Source: CAZVIK01 sp964627045 (lineage in GTDB: Bacteria; Acidobacteriota; Terriglobia; Bryobacterales; Bryobacteraceae). From it: 8,391 nucleotides of DNA. Under the pieces are notes generated by a model, which did no database searches, was not told the origin of the DNA, and worked only from the letters and a program-made list of their open reading frames with translations. Where the stretch lies: assembly GCA_964627045.1 (NCBI GenBank), contig CAZVIK010000179.1:1-8391 (forward strand). Direction: 5' to 3'. The position numbers and the translations under genes are program-made. This document shows positions 5,740 to 8,391 of the stretch, piece by piece (position 1 is the stretch's first letter; every line of letters begins with the position of its first letter).

Positions 5740-7315
5740 GGCGAACGAGAAAGCAACCGATACGCCGCCTGAGCACGGGCTGACGGATAACACTCCGCCA
5801 ACACAGACGGAATCGCAGCCGAAGGGCGTTGTCGCCACCTTCCGCGAGGCGTTTCAGCGGGCCAGGGAAAGCCGGCCGAACAGGCCGTCAAGGAGGAGAC
5901 CGGCAGAGGAACGTGGAGAGAGTGAGCGGTCGGCCCGCAATCGGGACCGGACCAAGACGCTATTCGGGATGGTCGCCGCGCTGGTGGTGCTGCTGATCGC
6001 GTTCCTAGGAGTTTTCTCCTCCTCCCAGAGCGACTCCAGGAAGGAGCCAGCGACCCGACGTGGACAGCCCAACCTGGGGCGGCCGGAAGACCGGTTACGT
6101 GCGCAGGGTGCGCGGTCGGGTTCCGTCACGCCGCTCTTGAGCGCGGACCTCAACGCCAACCAACAGGCGCCCGCTGATCAGGTTTCGCCGGAGGACATCG
6201 GAGGGACGGCACGAAACCGGACTGCTGGGGAAGTGCTCGCTGATGCTGGCAACAAGAATCGGGTGGCGCCGAAGGCGGGGACAGGGCGTGGCAACAATGA
6301 GTACGAGCTTGGAAACGTGCAGTTTGAGGATCCAGCGCTCGAAGCCTACAGGCGGCAACTGCAAGGGAGCGCTCCGATGCCGCCTCAGGCGGCTGCGGTC
6401 GCGAACAATCCGCCGCAGGCTTCACCTCCACCACCACAACCTGTCAATACAAACCGGGAATCGGATGCTCTCGCCAAATCCTCGCTTGTCTTTGTCAGGA
6501 GCGCGTCTCCGGCCGCCCAGGCTCCTCTGCCCCCACGCGCGGAGCCGGCGTTCATTGAACAACGGGCGACAGGGAGTCTGCTGCCGAGCGGCACACGACT
6601 GTTGGCGAGGTTGCAGACGGCCGTCAGCACGGCCGTGAAGACGCCGGTGGTGGCGGTGATCGAAGCTCACTACGAGCGAGACGGCGAGATCGTCGTGCCG
6701 GCAGGGACGAAGGCGATCGGCGAGCTGCAAAGTGCAAATCGCTCGGGGCTGGTCGGAATCCGTTTTCATTCGCTGCAACTTCCACAAGGCGCTACGGAGA
6801 ACATCGAGGGCGCTGCGGTCAACCTTCAGTTCGGTCCTCTGAAGGGCCAGGTCACAGGCACGAATCGAGGCAAGCAGTTCCTGGCGCGAGCGCTCTCCGG
6901 CGTGGGCACGGTAGCGGCCTTTGCTGTTGGGCGGCCAGGTGGATTCTCTCTGTCTGGCCCTATGGACAACTCGATTCTCCTCCGGGAGCGCGTTGCCCAG
7001 AACATCGGAATTGCCGGAGAACAGGAACTCACAAGCCTGGCCTACAGCCAGGACGTGGTCGTGACAGTACCCGGCAACACCCGGTTCTACATCGTCCTTC
7101 AATCGCCTGCCGGCCAGGCAGCAGAGTCGTCTGTCATGTCGAGATCTCCGACCAAGCCAAGTCGACCCCTGCAATCAGCAAGTGATCAACTGCCGAGCGC
7201 CGCCGAACTCCGCGACCTGATTGCTCTGAAGCAGGAGCTGAATCGGATGTACCGCGAAACCGGGGCAGTGCGCTCGATCGAACCAGCCCAGGCGCCGCCC
7301 GCGCAAGAGCGATGA
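5717..7315 (+). CDS. VirB10/TrbI-like T4SS core scaffold protein
   Basis: A 532-residue protein of the VirB10/TrbI family, the scaffold that spans from inner to outer membrane in type IV secretion systems. Layout: a charged cytoplasmic N-terminus (1-80, with a basic run SRPNRPSRRRP); a single membrane helix (82-100, LFGMVAALVVLLIAFLGVF); a long low-complexity periplasmic linker with proline tracts (NNPPQASPPPPQPVN, about 229-243); and the C-terminal TrbI beta-barrel domain from about residue 287 (LLPSGTRLLARLQTAVST, VVAVIEAHYERDGEIVVPAG, GLVGIRFHSLQLPQG, GAAVNLQFGPLKGQVTG). The LARALSGVGTVAAFAVG segment lies where VirB10 has its outer-membrane antenna. After about residue 470 comes an extra tail with a short helix (ELRDLIALKQELNRMYRE). 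GGAGGGGAG upstream of ATG 5717 supports the start. It overlaps the VirB9-like gene by 23 nt and is the last recognisable gene of the operon. Confidence 0.88.
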   Translation: MEPEKPIEANEKATDTPPEHGLTDNTPPTQTESQPKGVVATFREAFQRARESRPNRPSRRRPAEERGESERSARNRDRTKTLFGMVAALVVLLIAFLGVFSSSQSDSRKEPATRRGQPNLGRPEDRLRAQGARSGSVTPLLSADLNANQQAPADQVSPEDIGGTARNRTAGEVLADAGNKNRVAPKAGTGRGNNEYELGNVQFEDPALEAYRRQLQGSAPMPPQAAAVANNPPQASPPPPQPVNTNRESDALAKSSLVFVRSASPAAQAPLPPRAEPAFIEQRATGSLLPSGTRLLARLQTAVSTAVKTPVVAVIEAHYERDGEIVVPAGTKAIGELQSANRSGLVGIRFHSLQLPQGATENIEGAAVNLQFGPLKGQVTGTNRGKQFLARALSGVGTVAAFAVGRPGGFSLSGPMDNSILLRERVAQNIGIAGEQELTSLAYSQDVVVTVPGNTRFYIVLQSPAGQAAESSVMSRSPTKPSRPLQSASDQLPSAAELRDLIALKQELNRMYRETGAVRSIEPAQAPPAQER

Positions 7316-7449
7316 ATGGGCGACAGGCGCTGACCTGCACATCAGCGAGTCTTCCGTGAGGGTGACTTCACCGGACTAATCGCTGCCAGCAAAGAAAGGC
7401 AGTATAATCATACATTCAGGTGCTTTTCACTCCTCTTCGGACGAGCACC
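7316..7449. other. Intergenic region after the VirB10-like gene
   Basis: A 134-bp gap. It holds a 6-bp stem CGCTGA/TCAGCG (7328-7333 with 7342-7347, 8-nt loop) and a second stem of 7 bp with one bulge (7353-7359 with 7368-7375). Neither is followed by a T-run, so I do not call a rho-independent terminator. A 15-codon ORF starts at 7312 in an ATGA overlap with the VirB10 stop and ends at 7359. A promoter box lies to the right. Confidence 0.4.
7403..7408 (+). promoter_or_regulatory. Consensus -10 box (TATAAT) for the membrane protein/MBL unit
   Basis: A perfect TATAAT. The best -35 at 17-nt spacing (7380-7385, TCGCTG) is poor, so an activator or an alternative element may be needed. Predicted transcription start is near 7415, about 35 nt before ATG 7450. 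It separates this unit from the VirB-like operon. Confidence 0.5.
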
Positions 7450-8115
7450 ATGGTTGAAAAATTCGAATATTACGACATTCTCACGGTGCTAGTACCGGGC
7501 GTCCTCTTGGCGGTGTGGATTCCCTTCTGCTTCCCTGGCGTCCTCTTCCTCGGCAACATGCCGCACTACCCGGACGCGTTTCTAGTCGTAGTCCTCACCG
7601 TGCTTTCGGTCTTGCTGGGGCATCTGCTGCAAGCGCTGTCGAGTCTTCTGGAACCAGTTTTGTACTTCTCATGGGGCGGCCGTCCCTCAGACAAGGCGCT
7701 TTCGAGCGGACTCAAAGGGTTCCTGCCAAAGGAAACAGCGGTTCGAATCAAGGAAAGGCTCGTCGCTGTCGCACCGTCCTCCGGCCATGGAGCCTTCCTC
7801 TTCGCTATGCAGAAGGCAGACAGTGCCGAGAAGACCCGAACGCCTCGCTTTAACGCCCTCTATGCCTACCACCGATCGCTATTCTTTCTCCTGTTGGTCA
7901 GCTTGACACTGCTGTTCATCTCCGGCTTTGCCGGCCGGGCATCACTCTGGCCGACGTCGCATCTCGTAATGGCGCTGCTAGCGCTGACGCTCTCGGCTTT
8001 GTTGTTCTGGTACCGAGCGCGGCAGAGGGCGTTTTACTACGTCCGTGAGGTTCTGCTCGCCGCTGATCGCATCCTGCAAGGTGAGCAATCTAAGAAGGAG
8101 CGGTGCAATGTCTAA
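7450..8115 (+). CDS. Four-helix membrane protein of unknown family, paired with an MBL-fold protein
   Basis: I do not recognise a family. The 221-residue protein has four likely membrane helices: about 10-34 (ILTVLVPGVLLAVWI and on), 43-70 (AFLVVVLTVLSVLLGHLLQA), 142-162 (SLFFLLLVSLTLLFISGF) and 171-189 (HLVMALLALTLSALLFWY). A soluble loop of about 70 residues (73-141) is rich in Lys and Arg (DKALSSGLKG, RIKERLVAV, KADSAEKTRTPRF), and a basic tail follows (RQRAFYYVREVLLAADRI). By the positive-inside rule the loop and tail are probably cytoplasmic. The opening EKFEYYDILTVLVPG reminds me of small membrane proteins near bacterial accessory and defence genes, but that is an impression. ATG 7450 is preferred over GTG 7420, which would add ten non-hydrophobic residues; the ribosome-binding site is weak either way. 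It overlaps the next gene by 8 nt, so the two are probably translated together and may act together. Confidence 0.72.
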   Translation: MVEKFEYYDILTVLVPGVLLAVWIPFCFPGVLFLGNMPHYPDAFLVVVLTVLSVLLGHLLQALSSLLEPVLYFSWGGRPSDKALSSGLKGFLPKETAVRIKERLVAVAPSSGHGAFLFAMQKADSAEKTRTPRFNALYAYHRSLFFLLLVSLTLLFISGFAGRASLWPTSHLVMALLALTLSALLFWYRARQRAFYYVREVLLAADRILQGEQSKKERCNV

Positions 8116-8391
8116 TACTGCACAGGACCTACTGTGGCCAAACTCAACTGAAGTCCTCCTTAGAGCCGCCTTCCTTTATGTAGGTCAAGGCGAGAGTACG
8201 GTAATGTTGGCAGCGGCAAACGGGGGCTTCGAAGTGCTTGTAGTCGATGTTCACACAGACGCAAAGAACGGCGGGATCGATGTCCCCCGGCTGATGAAGG
8301 ACCTGATCCAAGGCAAGGCCGACTCGATTCATGCCTTCGTGAACACGCATCCCCACAATGACCACCTTTGCGGAGTATGGGAGCTTTCCGA
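8108..8391 (+). CDS. Metallo-beta-lactamase-fold hydrolase, ComEC/Rec2-like, C-terminus beyond right edge
   Basis: The first 94 residues of an MBL-fold enzyme; the rest is outside the window. FLYVGQGESTVML (23-34) matches the DVGQGD opening of the ComEC/Rec2-type MBL branch, followed by the second strand FEVLVVDVHT (41-50). The metal-binding signature HPHNDH (81-86, HxHxDH) sits at the end of FVNTHPHNDHLCGV. These are the main zinc ligands, so a hydrolase acting on a phosphodiester, nucleic acid or nucleotide is plausible. The D of the usual VGQGD is E29 here. There is no signal peptide, and no membrane helices in the visible part, so it is not a full ComEC channel at this end. AAGGAG (8095-8100) lies 7 nt before ATG, and the start lies inside the 3' end of the membrane-protein gene (8-nt overlap). 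Fold confident; substrate unknown. Confidence 0.85.
   Translation, partial: MSNTAQDLLWPNSTEVLLRAAFLYVGQGESTVMLAAANGGFEVLVVDVHTDAKNGGIDVPRLMKDLIQGKADSIHAFVNTHPHNDHLCGVWELS

Noticed and set aside
6422..7174. 250-residue minus-strand frame opposite the VirB10-like gene
   Set aside because: It is Arg-rich with no motif and antisense to the conserved TrbI domain.
7328..7375. Rho-independent terminator after the VirB10-like gene
   Set aside because: Two stems are present but neither is followed by a run of T, so the evidence is insufficient.
1..8391. CRISPR array, tRNA, rRNA, insertion sequence or attachment-site direct repeats
   Set aside because: Reading through the window I saw no regularly spaced repeats, no cloverleaf-type tRNA sequence and no transposase motif.

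Overview
GC-rich bacterial DNA (about 60% by eye) with closely packed genes. The mix of genes points to a soil-type bacterium, most likely an Acidobacteriota member: a short prenyltransferase/squalene-oxidase-repeat protein coupled to a Tat-exported DUF362 protein, a MoxR-type ATPase beside VirB9/VirB10-like genes, and apparent leaderless GTG starts. That placement is inference from gene content. No rRNA, tRNA or marker gene confirms it.

Layout. (1) Positions 1-1140, minus strand: a tyrosine recombinase cut by the window edge, preceded by a small excisionase-type helix-turn-helix gene, with one good sigma70-like promoter upstream. This is the integration module of a mobile element. (2) Positions 1141-1321: a divergent intergenic region with one promoter facing each way; both -35 boxes lie in arms of an imperfect inverted repeat. 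(3) Positions 1322-3176, plus strand: an alpha-alpha toroid (squalene-oxidase-repeat) protein overlapping a Tat-signal DUF362 protein by 23 nt. (4) Positions 3293-7315, plus strand: a compact operon of a MoxR-family AAA+ ATPase, a VirB1-like lytic transglycosylase, a VirB9/TrbG-like protein and a VirB10/TrbI-like protein. These are the envelope parts of a type IV secretion or conjugation-like system. The motor ATPases, pilin, relaxase and VirB7/B8 are not in the window. (5) Positions 7450-8391, plus strand: a separate two-gene unit with its own TATAAT box. It encodes a four-helix membrane protein of no recognised family, overlapping by 8 nt a ComEC-like metallo-beta-lactamase-fold protein that runs off the right edge.

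How they may work together. The recombinase pair and the transfer-like envelope genes suggest an integrative or conjugative-type element, with units (3) and (5) as possible cargo. The window alone does not show where the element ends. The least explained and most interesting part is unit (5), followed by the MoxR ATPase heading a VirB1-B9-B10 operon.
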